Translations under genes and position numbers: made by a program
Shown here: positions 52,530-59,988 of the stretch, one piece after another
Position numbering within the stretch: the first letter of the stretch is position 1
Layout of the letters: the number at the start of each line of letters is the position of its first letter
Source of the DNA: Bacillus tianshenii
GTDB lineage: Bacteria; Bacillota; Bacilli; Bacillales; Bacillaceae_N
DNA: 64,000 nucleotides
Direction: 5' to 3'
Assembly: GCA_020524525.2 (NCBI GenBank)
Contig: CP129018.1
Coordinates: 2,732,115 to 2,796,114, forward strand
Notes under the pieces: model-generated
The model's database searches: none
What the model saw: only the letters and a program-made list of their open reading frames with translations
What the model was told of the DNA's origin: nothing

Positions 52530-52970
52530 TTATTTAACTGTAATCCGAGCCTTTACTTCGTCTAGTTCGATTGCCATGTCATTATATTCATCAATACAAT
52601 TTTGTTCATTTGTATAAACCATATCCATTGGCGTAAATGCAACATAATATATTGGGCCAACTTGGGACAATAAGCCATCTTTGTATTTACTGTTCTTTAC
52701 TTCTTGCTGATACTCTTCTTTTTGAATTTGTGCAAGTGAAAACAATGACTGTTTGCTTTCGGATTCTTTACAAATGTGCAAGACCTCTAATCTGTTTCCA
52801 TCTTCAACGACTTCATATTTTCCAGTCCAGCTTTTTGGTGTTGCAAAGCTGACATCACCTAAGCCAAATTGTTCAGTAATTGGACCTTCACCATTGTTCG
52901 TATTTTGCCCCGTACAACCAGCTGATATGAAAACGACAACCATCATAACGAAGAGAAAGAACTTTTTCAT
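52530..52970 (-). CDS. Small lipoprotein of unknown function
   Basis: 146 residues from the ATG at 52970 (TGGAGTTGTCAAA upstream). The lipobox is FISAGCTGQNTNNG, followed by a beta-rich region (FATPKSWTGKYEVVEDGNRLEVLHIC) and an acidic C-terminus. No family recognised. It interrupts the pgi-yugJ order of B. subtilis. Confidence 0.8.
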   Translation of the reverse strand: MKKFFLFVMMVVVFISAGCTGQNTNNGEGPITEQFGLGDVSFATPKSWTGKYEVVEDGNRLEVLHICKESESKQSLFSLAQIQKEEYQQEVKNSKYKDGLLSQVGPIYYVAFTPMDMVYTNEQNCIDEYNDMAIELDEVKARITVK

Positions 52971-53080
52971 TTTGACAACTCCATTCAAAAAATGGTTATG
53001 ATTTCATATTCTATCGCATTTCACTCAGCAAAGGTATGAACAAAAAAGTACAAAAGAGCTTGGACAAATCAATTTTGCAA

Positions 53081-53116
53081 AAAGAAAACCCGAACAAAGT
53101 TGTTCAGGTTTTCTTT
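53081..53116 (-). terminator. Terminator for yugJ, separated from the gene by a repeat element
   Basis: Stem AAAGAAAACCTGAACAA/TTGTTCGGGTTTTCTTT read on the minus strand and followed by TTTTT. It lies about 230 bp past the yugJ stop, with the 116-bp repeat in between. Confidence 0.8.
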
Positions 53117-53144
53117 AAACAGCAACAAATGCAGTGACCGCTCC

Positions 53145-53260
53145 GTCAACATACTTCGCTTTCCGCGGGCACGGCCTCAGCCTCCTCAGAAAGCAAAGAC
53201 CGCGCTTTCTTGCGGGGTCTTCGGATCGTGCTGTTCCCGCAGGAGTCTACGTATGTTGAC
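53145..53260. repeat. 116-bp palindromic intergenic repeat element
   Basis: Perfect terminal inverted repeats GTCAACATAC/GTATGTTGAC. Inside is a second GC-rich pair (CCGCGGGCACG / CGTGCTGTTCCCGC). It looks like the short non-coding elements dispersed through Bacillaceae genomes. No coding capacity. Confidence 0.78.
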
Positions 53261-53349
53261 TACGCTAAAGCTTATCCATTTGATGAATAATCTTTCATTG
53301 TTCGTCTTTTCTATTAACAATTAATGTTGTTGTCTCAGCTTCTTCTAAC

Positions 53350-54513
53350 TTAAAGAGACATATGCAATATTTGCAGTACGTCCTCTCTATTTAATTTTTT
53401 GAAGTTACCAAATTCGCCATTAACCATTGCTTTATCTGCAATAACCTCTAGCTTAGAGTCGTCAATATCATAATCAGCAAGGCGTTCAGGTGCACCAAGG
53501 TAGGACCAGAAAATACGCACTTTTTCAATTCCTTCAAGTGCAATTTCTCGGTCAGATTTCCCTGATGGATTAACATCAAATACACGAATCGCAAACTGTT
53601 TAAACCGTTCAACATTTTCATCTAGTACATGCATCATCCAGTTTGGGAAAAGAATCGCAAGTCCACCAGCATGAGGTATGTCATAGACGGCTGAAACAGC
53701 ATGCTCAATGTTGTGACTTGCCCAATCACCACGAATCCCTACTTGAAGCGAGTTATTCAAGGCGATTGTACCAGAGTACAGAATCGTCTCGCGATGCTCG
53801 TAGCTTTCTAAGTCTACCAACAGCTTTGGTGCTGTTTCGATAACTGTTTTCAATAACCCTTCACACATCCGATCTAGGAGCGGGGTATTTGGCGTATTAT
53901 GAAAATATTGTTCAAACGTATGCGACATCATATCAACTATGCCATAAATCGTATGATCCTTCGGCACGCTCATCGTATACGTTGGGTCCATAATCGAGAA
54001 TTTTGGATAGACAAGCGGACTGTTCCATCCATATTTCTCTTGTGTTTCCCAATTTGTAATTACAGAGTTCGGATTCATTTCTGACCCCGTCGCCGCTAAT
54101 GTTAGGACTGTACCAAGTGGAAGTGCTGTTTCTGGCTTAGCTTTTTTCGTAACAAAGTCCCATACATCGCCCTCAAATGGCGCTCCTGCTGCAATCGCCT
54201 TGGCACAATCAATAACACTGCCACCACCGACAGCTAACACAAACTCGATACCTTCAGCTTTACAGATTTCAACACCCTTATGTACAGTCGTCAAACGAGG
54301 ATTAGGCTCAACACCAGTCAATTCATGCACTGATGCATCTATCTTCTTTAATTCAGCTAACACGCTGTCATATACACCATTCTTCTTAATGCTTCCTCCT
54401 CCATAAACAAGAAGCACTTTTTTTCCGTAGGAAGCAACTTCCTTCCCTAGCTTTTCAATTTGATCTTTACCGAAAATTAATTTAGTCGGATTGTAATAAA
54501 CAAAGTTATTCAA
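53350..54513 (-). CDS. yugJ: Iron-containing alcohol dehydrogenase (YugJ-like, butanol dehydrogenase type)
   Basis: 387 residues from a TTG at 54513, fixed by GGAGGTGGAGAAG; an upstream ATG lies inside that site. The sequence [34 protein letters not shown], the NAD-binding [12 protein letters not shown] and the metal-binding [20 protein letters not shown] are those of group III Fe-ADHs. It reduces aldehydes with NAD(P)H. Its place after pgi follows the yug order. Confidence 0.92.
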   Translation of the reverse strand: MNNFVYYNPTKLIFGKDQIEKLGKEVASYGKKVLLVYGGGSIKKNGVYDSVLAELKKIDASVHELTGVEPNPRLTTVHKGVEICKAEGIEFVLAVGGGSVIDCAKAIAAGAPFEGDVWDFVTKKAKPETALPLGTVLTLAATGSEMNPNSVITNWETQEKYGWNSPLVYPKFSIMDPTYTMSVPKDHTIYGIVDMMSHTFEQYFHNTPNTPLLDRMCEGLLKTVIETAPKLLVDLESYEHRETILYSGTIALNNSLQVGIRGDWASHNIEHAVSAVYDIPHAGGLAILFPNWMMHVLDENVERFKQFAIRVFDVNPSGKSDREIALEGIEKVRIFWSYLGAPERLADYDIDDSKLEVIADKAMVNGEFGNFKKLNREDVLQILHMSL

Positions 54514-54674
54514 CTTCTCCACCTCCATCAAAAAATTAAGAAGCCCTTTATTATTATGAACGTACTAAAAAATAAAAGTAAAGCAATATACATTTTGTTA
54601 AAAAATGAATGAATAAATAACCATATCAATTCGCATGATATCAAGTGAACGATGAAATTTAAGGAGGCAATAAT

Positions 54675-54902
54675 ATGAGTGGTTTACAACGTACAGCACT
54701 TGCACTTGTTATTATCGGTGCAATCAACTGGGGACTTATTGGTTTCTTCAGATTTGACTTAGTCGCAGCAATCTTCGGAGGACAAGACGCTGCTCTTTCA
54801 CGCATCGTCTATGGCCTAGTAGGCATCGCAGGCCTCTACGCCCTTACACTTCTATTCAAACCAGACCAAGAACTAGAACGCGCCCCAGAACCAAGCCGTT
54901 AA
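54675..54902 (+). CDS. yuzA: DUF378 family membrane protein (YuzA)
   Basis: 75 residues with two spans (TALALVIIGAINWGLIGFF and IVYGLVGIAGLYALTLLF) and the DUF378 signature INWGLIG. TAAGGAGGCAATAAT precedes the ATG. Function unknown. Its stop is 5 bp before a tandem repeat array. Confidence 0.9.
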   Translation: MSGLQRTALALVIIGAINWGLIGFFRFDLVAAIFGGQDAALSRIVYGLVGIAGLYALTLLFKPDQELERAPEPSR

Positions 54903-54907
54903 TACGA

Positions 54908-55030
54908 AAAGCGGAGGCGCCTTGCTCAGGGGCGACAAGCATAAGACAGAATGCGGAGAGGACCGCTTTTTGTCCTCGCAGCAGGCTGACTTATGACCTC
55001 GAGCCCCTAGGCGCCGCAGCTGGATCAAAG
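54908..55030 (+). repeat. 123-bp repeat family, copy 1
   Basis: Starts AAAGCGGAGGCGCC and ends GGCGCCGCAGCTGGATCAAAG. Internal inverted pairs GGCGCC..GGGGC / GCCCCTAGGCGCC and CATAAG/CTTATG allow one long cruciform or RNA hairpin. Differs from copy 2 at two positions. Confidence 0.92.
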
Positions 55031-55092
55031 GAACGCTGGCTAAGAACGTCACGTCCTGTGACAACGCCTGCACTAGCACATCCTGTGCGTCG

Positions 55093-55215
55093 AAAGCGGA
55101 GGCGCCTTGTTCAGGGGCGACAAGCATAAGGCAGAATGCGGAGAGGACCGCTTTTTGTCCTCGCAGCAGGCTGACTTATGACCTCGAGCCCCTAGGCGCC
55201 GCAGCTGGATCAAAG
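55093..55215 (+). repeat. 123-bp repeat family, copy 2
   Basis: Same boundaries and length as copy 1. Separated from it by 62 bp of unique sequence and from copy 3 by a single base. Confidence 0.92.
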
Positions 55216-55216
55216 A

Positions 55217-55339
55217 AAAGCGGAGGCGCCTTGCTCAGGGGCGACAAGCATAAGGCAGAATGCGGAGAGGACCGCTTTTTGTCCTCGCAGCAGGCTGACT
55301 TATGACCTCGAGCTCCTAGGCGCCGCAGCTGGATCAAAA
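55217..55339 (+). repeat. 123-bp repeat family, copy 3
   Basis: Same length. Differs from copy 2 at three positions, including GAGCTCC for GAGCCCC. It abuts the yugI terminator. Confidence 0.92.
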
Positions 55340-55373
55340 AAGGAAGGCGTCCACATGGACACCTTCCTTTTTC
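55337..55373. terminator. Terminator between yuzA/repeat array and yugI
   Basis: Stem GGAAGG.GTCC/GGAC.CCTTCC (55342-55368) with A tract before and T tract after, usable from both strands. Confidence 0.85.
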
Positions 55374-55380
55374 ACCTTAA

Positions 55381-55785
55381 TTACTTCTTAAGGAATTTTT
55401 TACGGTCTGAAGACTGGTCAATCCACTCTTCCAGCTTGTCTTTCAATGTGTTGAAACCAGCTGGAGTTGTTTCTTCTTCCTGCTTCTTCGCATTGTTTTG
55501 ACGCTTAGGACGACGCTCTTTCTTTTCCTCTTGTTTTGGAGGCTCTTGTGTTGCACGAATTGATAGGCTGATTTTGCCTTTTGCTTCGTCAACTGAAAGA
55601 ACTTTCACGTTTACTTCATCACCGATTGAAAGATGCTCATTTACATCTTTTACATAGCCATGAGTAATTTCAGAAATATGGACAAGACCTTGAGTCTCTT
55701 CATCCAAAGCAACGAACGCACCGTATGGTTGAATACCAGTTACCTTACCTGTTAATACACTTCCAACTTGATATTTTTCTGCCAA
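55381..55785 (-). CDS. yugI: S1-domain RNA-binding protein (YugI, general stress protein 13)
   Basis: 134 residues from a TTG at 55785, set by GGGAGTGTTTCCA. The single S1 domain (about 5-75) has VGSVLTGKVTGIQPYGAFVAL and GLVHISEITHGYVKDV. A basic, lysine-rich middle (KKERRPKRQNNAKKQ) and a short tail follow. Length matches YugI/GSP13, which associates with RNA or ribosomes. It keeps its position between yuzA and alaT in the yug order. Confidence 0.92.
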   Translation of the reverse strand: MAEKYQVGSVLTGKVTGIQPYGAFVALDEETQGLVHISEITHGYVKDVNEHLSIGDEVNVKVLSVDEAKGKISLSIRATQEPPKQEEKKERRPKRQNNAKKQEEETTPAGFNTLKDKLEEWIDQSSDRKKFLKK

Positions 55786-55931
55786 TGGAAACACTCCCAA
55801 TTTTTCGTTTTTGCGCAATTTTAGATTATAGCACAAGTCGGGAAATAATGCAAAGAACTGTTTGTCTTTCTGGATGCTTCAAGCTTGCTTGCTACGTGCA
55901 TAATAAATTGATAATATTTCTTAAAATATTG

Positions 55932-57635
55932 TCACTGCATCGGTAGCCAAGATACCTTCCAAATACCTTGATCATTCTTCAATAATCGAAAGTACTTTGG
56001 CTCCTGCTCTTCAGTTAGGATTATTTTCACAACTCGTGTTTGCTCATCAATTGATTCTGTATCAATTGAATCAATTTGTTCATTAATTGATTTCCAGTCA
56101 ACTGAAGGAACTTCATTCACTGAGCTCATATATTCATCCTTCGCAGGAACATAATAATTGTTACCATGCATATATAACGCATACTTTGTTTCAATATCAT
56201 TGATTTCTTCTGCATGTACATATAGACGCATCACATCAAGCGGACTTAACCCTTTTAACTTGGCTTCATCCTTAGAACTTGCAAATTCCCTATATACGCT
56301 TGATAAGTCATCTCCTAGTGGAAGAAGCTTTTCTTCTGATTCGGATTGTTTTGGTGATTGAATTGAAACTCGCTGACTTAATCCTCCGATAACATAGGAA
56401 GAAGACTCTTTCGAACGTACAAATTGATTTTTTTGCAGGATATCATAATAACCTTTAATTGTATAGTATGTTTGTTGATTATCGTACATTTGCATAAAAC
56501 GTTCATAGCTGTCTTTCACTTCCGGTAGTAACTTTCCATTCGAATCAAATACAGGTGAATTATCTATCCCAAAAAGATAATAGGTTAAAAATTGGTAATA
56601 ATATTGATGCAAATCAGGACTCTTACTGAAAGTAGGATTTCTCATCATAAAATCCTCAAGATTGATAATACGATCAGCTAATTCATCCCAACTAATTGTT
56701 AACGTTCCATCAGATACGACATTAAGGTTTTGGCGAATTGCAAAATAATCATTTATTTGTGCAGATAATTCATCATACAATTGCTTCTGCATCCATTTAT
56801 AATTTATTGCAATCCCGAGCATTCCTTCTCCATTTTCCACAAAGACAAGACCATTTTTCTGAACAAATTCTGCAAAATGACGAACTTGAGCATTTTCTAT
56901 CGTACTTGGTTCATTCAAACGATGAATTAACTTATCTTGCGGAATAGAGGAAACCTGCTGACGGAAATTCTTTTCCTGCCATTCAACGATCAAAATTTCA
57001 CTTAATTGTTGTTGTTTTTCTAAAATATCAAGAAGCTGTTCTTCGCTCTCATACCACTCAGCTCCATTTTTTTCAAAGGCTTGAAGATTGGCTGCTGGAA
57101 TATTCAATTTATAATCTAGATACGCTTTTGCATCTTTCTCAATTCCCTTTGACGTCTTCTTATCCCCAACATATAGCATATCTCCATGTTCATAAATGGT
57201 ATATAAATTCTCATTCACTTGTTGTACAACCTGGTCGACATAATCTATTTGCTCTAAATTTGTTAACGTTGTCATGCTTCTTAATTGCTCAAGCTTCTTG
57301 TCAATATGAGTATTGATTTCCTCTTTAATAAGAGCTTTTTCTTTGTCTGTCAGCTGGTCAGCCTCCTCTTTCGCTGAAAGAACTTCTGACCCTTCCTTAC
57401 TTAGCTGCCCATCATTTTGTGGAAGAATATATTGAGCACCTAATATGCATGCAATTAAAATAACAGCAACACTACTGACAATAGAAGGAAGCTTTGAGAA
57501 ACGCATCTTCTTACATCGCTTCTTCTCTTGTGTAAAGACATAATTAGTTACCTTATCAGCAGATGTTGAAGAAGGCATTTTTTCATATTCATCTTTTAAT
57601 TTATTTAGGCGTTTTTCTAATAATCGATCATCCAT
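55932..57635 (-). CDS. Membrane-anchored anti-sigma factor with a large extracytoplasmic region (putative)
   Basis: 567 residues from the ATG at 57635 (GGTGGTGAGCATC upstream), overlapping the ECF sigma gene by 8 bp. A short cytosolic N-terminus of about 55 residues (LLEKRLNKLKDEYEKMP) is followed by one membrane span (LPSIVSSVAVILIACILGAQYI). About 490 external residues of mixed helix content follow, with no domain I recognise. Gene order and topology identify it as the partner anti-sigma; the external part is presumably the sensor. No zinc-binding ZAS motif (HxxxCxxC) is visible. Confidence 0.7.
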   Translation of the reverse strand: MDDRLLEKRLNKLKDEYEKMPSSTSADKVTNYVFTQEKKRCKKMRFSKLPSIVSSVAVILIACILGAQYILPQNDGQLSKEGSEVLSAKEEADQLTDKEKALIKEEINTHIDKKLEQLRSMTTLTNLEQIDYVDQVVQQVNENLYTIYEHGDMLYVGDKKTSKGIEKDAKAYLDYKLNIPAANLQAFEKNGAEWYESEEQLLDILEKQQQLSEILIVEWQEKNFRQQVSSIPQDKLIHRLNEPSTIENAQVRHFAEFVQKNGLVFVENGEGMLGIAINYKWMQKQLYDELSAQINDYFAIRQNLNVVSDGTLTISWDELADRIINLEDFMMRNPTFSKSPDLHQYYYQFLTYYLFGIDNSPVFDSNGKLLPEVKDSYERFMQMYDNQQTYYTIKGYYDILQKNQFVRSKESSSYVIGGLSQRVSIQSPKQSESEEKLLPLGDDLSSVYREFASSKDEAKLKGLSPLDVMRLYVHAEEINDIETKYALYMHGNNYYVPAKDEYMSSVNEVPSVDWKSINEQIDSIDTESIDEQTRVVKIILTEEQEPKYFRLLKNDQGIWKVSWLPMQ

Positions 57636-58182
57636 GATGCTCACCACCTTCTGCTTGTTCTTTCAACAGCTTCTTCAACATTTGTTTGGCCCGTAGCATA
57701 CGGGTTTTCACAGTCGGAAGGCGGACATCTAATATATGGGCAATTTCATCGTATTTTTTGTCATGAAAATAAAACAATAAGATCGGTAGTCGATATTTTT
57801 CGTCCAGCCTTTGGATGCATTGATGCAACACCCTGTCATCTTCATCCTGCAAAATGTATTTTTCCACAGGAGGTTGGTCCTCTGTACGTTCTTTTTTAAT
57901 CTTGACGACTTTTCGAAGGTTTTGCGACTTCTTCCTTGCCATATCACGTGTAACGTTTAATGTGATTTTATAAAGCCAAGTCGAAAATTTATTTTGAGAA
58001 AACTGATCTAGAAACCTGTATACCCTCAGGAAGACTTCCTGTACGATATCGTCGACTTCGTGATGTGGATTTCCTAGCTGAAAGGCAAAACGTTCGACAG
58101 TTGGGTAATACATTTCAACAAGCTGCTGAAACGCTTGGCGGTTCCCATTTTTTGCTTTTATTATGAGTTCTTCTTCCGACAT
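57628..58182 (-). CDS. ECF-family RNA polymerase sigma factor
   Basis: 184 residues. Region 2 is FQQLVEMYYPTVERFAFQLG with DDIVQEVFLRVYRFLDQF, and region 4 is RLDEKYRLPILLFYFHDKKYDEIAHILDVRLPTVKTRMLRAK. ATG after GGGGAGCAAGGGA. It resembles the SigW/SigX/SigY group but I cannot assign it to one. A likely autoregulatory promoter lies just upstream. The pair is inserted between yugI and alaT relative to B. subtilis. Confidence 0.9.
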   Translation of the reverse strand: MSEEELIIKAKNGNRQAFQQLVEMYYPTVERFAFQLGNPHHEVDDIVQEVFLRVYRFLDQFSQNKFSTWLYKITLNVTRDMARKKSQNLRKVVKIKKERTEDQPPVEKYILQDEDDRVLHQCIQRLDEKYRLPILLFYFHDKKYDEIAHILDVRLPTVKTRMLRAKQMLKKLLKEQAEGGEHHG

Positions 58183-58205
58183 TCCCTTGCTCCCCCTCTC
58201 ACCTC

Positions 58206-58236
58206 ATTAAACGCATTTATCCTTTTATTTGTTTCA
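58206..58236 (-). promoter_or_regulatory. Candidate autoregulated ECF sigma promoter
   Basis: Minus strand TGAAAC (58236-58231), 17-nt spacer, CGTTTAA (58213-58207). This agrees with the TGAAAC-N16/17-CGT pattern of sigma-W-type promoters. The start would fall about 20 nt before the sigma-factor ATG. Confidence 0.5.
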
Positions 58237-58261
58237 TTGCCTCTAAGAATTTTTTCCCAAG

Positions 58262-58290
58262 TTGACAAGCAAGCAAGGACATTTTATAGT
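58262..58290 (+). promoter_or_regulatory. Sigma-A promoter for NSS transporter 2
   Basis: TTGACA (58262-58267), 17-nt spacer, TATAGT (58285-58290). Perfect -35, five of six at -10, with the coding start 65 bp downstream. Confidence 0.8.
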
Positions 58291-58354
58291 GAAAAAATCG
58301 TTTAAACTTGACAAGTAAAAAATGAAACAGTTACAGCAAAGGAGTGGTACAGCT

Positions 58355-59698
58355 ATGACAAATCATGAACAATGGTCCTCAAAGATTGCTTTCATTCTTG
58401 CTGCAGCCGGTTCAGCAATCGGCTTAGGGGCAATTTGGAAGTTCCCATATATGGCCGGAATGAATGGTGGAGGCGTCTTTTTCCTTTTGTTCTTAATTTT
58501 CACAATTTTCCTTGGAGCTCCAATGCTTCTCGCAGAGTTTGTAATTGGACGCCGCTCTCAGAAAGATGCGGTGGATTCATATCGTACACTGGCTCCGAAT
58601 AGTAAATGGCACTATGTCGGCTATTTAGGAGTTGTAACGTCCTTTCTATTACTTTCATTCTACAGTGTCGTTGGCGGATGGATTCTTTCTTACCTATTCC
58701 GTAGTCTCACAGGGCAACTAAGTAACTTATCAAATGATGGGTATGGTCAATTATTTAATTCCATTATTGCTAACCCGTGGGAAGTGCCGATTGCACAGTT
58801 TATTTTTATGCTCCTCACAATTTTCGTTGTACAAAATGGTGTTAAAAAAGGCATTGAAACAGCCAGCAAATATATGATGCCAGCACTATTTATTCTTTTC
58901 ATTGTGCTTGTGATTCGCTCCCTTACACTTGAAGGGGCAATGGAAGGCGTTAAATTTTTATTAAGCCCTGACTTTTCAAAATTAACAGCTGAGACGGTGA
59001 TTATGGCGTTAGGCCAAGCATTCTTTGCGTTAAGTGTTGGAATCTCAGTAATGGTAACGTACAGTTCTTACTTACCAAAATCAGAAAATCTTCCACGGTC
59101 AGTCACATCTGTTGTTTCGTTAAATATCTTGATTTCTTTATTAGCTGGACTAGCAATTTTCCCTGCTGTTTTCGCGTTAGGGTTTAATCCAAGTGCTGGA
59201 CCTGAGCTTATTTTCATCATCTTTCCAGCTGTATTCGATAAAATTGCTTTTGGTGGTTTTTTCTTTGCCATTTTCTTAATTCTTTTGTTATTTGCAACAT
59301 TAACATCAGCATTTTCAATTCTTGAAATTGTTGTTGCTTCTGTGGCAAAAGATGATACAGAGAAAAGACGGAAAAGCTCTTGGATTATTGGCTTACTCGT
59401 ATTTATTACAGGTATTCCTTCAGCCCTTTCATTCGGGTTGCTTGGAGAATTCACACTGTTCGGTAAGGTTTGGTTTGATTTCGCAGACTATCTTTGCAGC
59501 AACATCTTGCTTCCACTAGGCGGCTTATTAATTGCTTTGTTTGTAAGCCGGCGTATGTCCAAGGAAAGTCTATTTGCTGAGGTAAATGAAGGCGGTACAA
59601 TGAGCGCCTCATTGTTTGCAATCTGGTATAACGCTGTTCGATACCTACTGCCTATTGGCATTATTCTCATCTTCCTTAATGCAGTTGGGCTGATTTAA
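58355..59698 (+). CDS. Sodium-dependent amino-acid transporter, NSS/SNF family (paralogue 2)
   Basis: 447 residues from the ATG at 58355 (AAAGGAGTGGTACAGCT upstream). The first helix reads [20 protein letters not shown], then IWKFPYM; later come SVVGGWIL and [18 protein letters not shown]. Very similar along its whole length to the protein at 40839-42197. It has a plain sigma-A promoter and no T-box, so the two paralogues are regulated differently. Substrate unknown, probably a hydrophobic amino acid. Confidence 0.88.
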   Translation: MTNHEQWSSKIAFILAAAGSAIGLGAIWKFPYMAGMNGGGVFFLLFLIFTIFLGAPMLLAEFVIGRRSQKDAVDSYRTLAPNSKWHYVGYLGVVTSFLLLSFYSVVGGWILSYLFRSLTGQLSNLSNDGYGQLFNSIIANPWEVPIAQFIFMLLTIFVVQNGVKKGIETASKYMMPALFILFIVLVIRSLTLEGAMEGVKFLLSPDFSKLTAETVIMALGQAFFALSVGISVMVTYSSYLPKSENLPRSVTSVVSLNILISLLAGLAIFPAVFALGFNPSAGPELIFIIFPAVFDKIAFGGFFFAIFLILLLFATLTSAFSILEIVVASVAKDDTEKRRKSSWIIGLLVFITGIPSALSFGLLGEFTLFGKVWFDFADYLCSNILLPLGGLLIALFVSRRMSKESLFAEVNEGGTMSASLFAIWYNAVRYLLPIGIILIFLNAVGLI

Positions 59699-59706
59699 AA
59701 TATACC

Positions 59707-59748
59707 AAAAAACGCTTGCCCAATGATTCTATTAGGCAAGCGTTTTTT
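59707..59748 (+). terminator. Intrinsic terminator after NSS transporter 2
   Basis: 14-bp perfect stem AAAAAACGCTTGCC/GGCAAGCGTTTTTT with a 14-nt loop. Confidence 0.9.
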
Positions 59749-59812
59749 GCGTTTAAAAGGAGGTTATACTGGTTAAAGTATTAATGTATAAACAGTATTC
59801 CCCCCTATTTTT

Positions 59813-59843
59813 GCAAAGCTACGTATGTGGCTTTGCTTTTTTT
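59813..59843 (+). terminator. Second hairpin with T tract, no obvious cognate gene
   Basis: Stem GCAAAGC/GCTTTGC followed by eight T. It lies 65 bp past the first terminator, just before a divergent 123-bp repeat. It could end a short untranslated transcript. Confidence 0.6.
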
Positions 59844-59865
59844 ATACAGGCGCTTTTCTATTTGG

Positions 59866-59988
59866 CTAGCTTCAAGCGCCATCGGCTCGAGGTCACAAGC
59901 CATTCACTTCTGAAGGCAAAGAGCGCCTTCGACAGTGCTCGTCTTGTGCTTGTCGCCGATAACCGGGCGCTTTCCGCTTTTCTAGCTT
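59866..59988 (-). repeat. 123-bp repeat family, divergent copy overlapping the alaT 3' end
   Basis: On the minus strand it shares the blocks AAAAGCGGA, GCGACAAGCA.AAGAC and TGACCTCGAGCC..GGCGC with the three copies at 54.9-55.3 kb, and has the same length, but the rest has diverged. Its CTAGCTT ends are at 59866-59872 and 59982-59988. The alaT stop codon TAG (59984-59982) lies inside it. Confidence 0.7.

Larger units (their letters stand above)
52989..53349. other. 361-bp intergenic stretch
   Basis: Contains a minus-strand terminator (53081-53116) and a 116-bp palindromic repeat element (53145-53260). I see no coding region, and open frames crossing it are repeat-derived. Confidence 0.7.
54903..55380. 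other. 478-bp non-coding stretch holding three tandem repeats and a terminator
   Basis: Occupied by three 123-bp direct repeat copies (listed separately), a 62-bp unique gap (55031-55092) and a terminator at 55337-55373. Open frames across it on either strand are repeat-derived and unlikely to be genes. Confidence 0.8.

Noticed and set aside
54873-55127. 84-codon open frame on the minus strand across the repeat array
   Set aside because: It lies inside the palindromic 123-bp repeats and the yuzA 3' end, has no ribosome binding site, and its codons are repeat-derived.
54908-55339. Possible CRISPR array
   Set aside because: The repeats are 123 bp, only three copies, with one spacer of 62 bp and one of 1 bp, and no cas genes are present.
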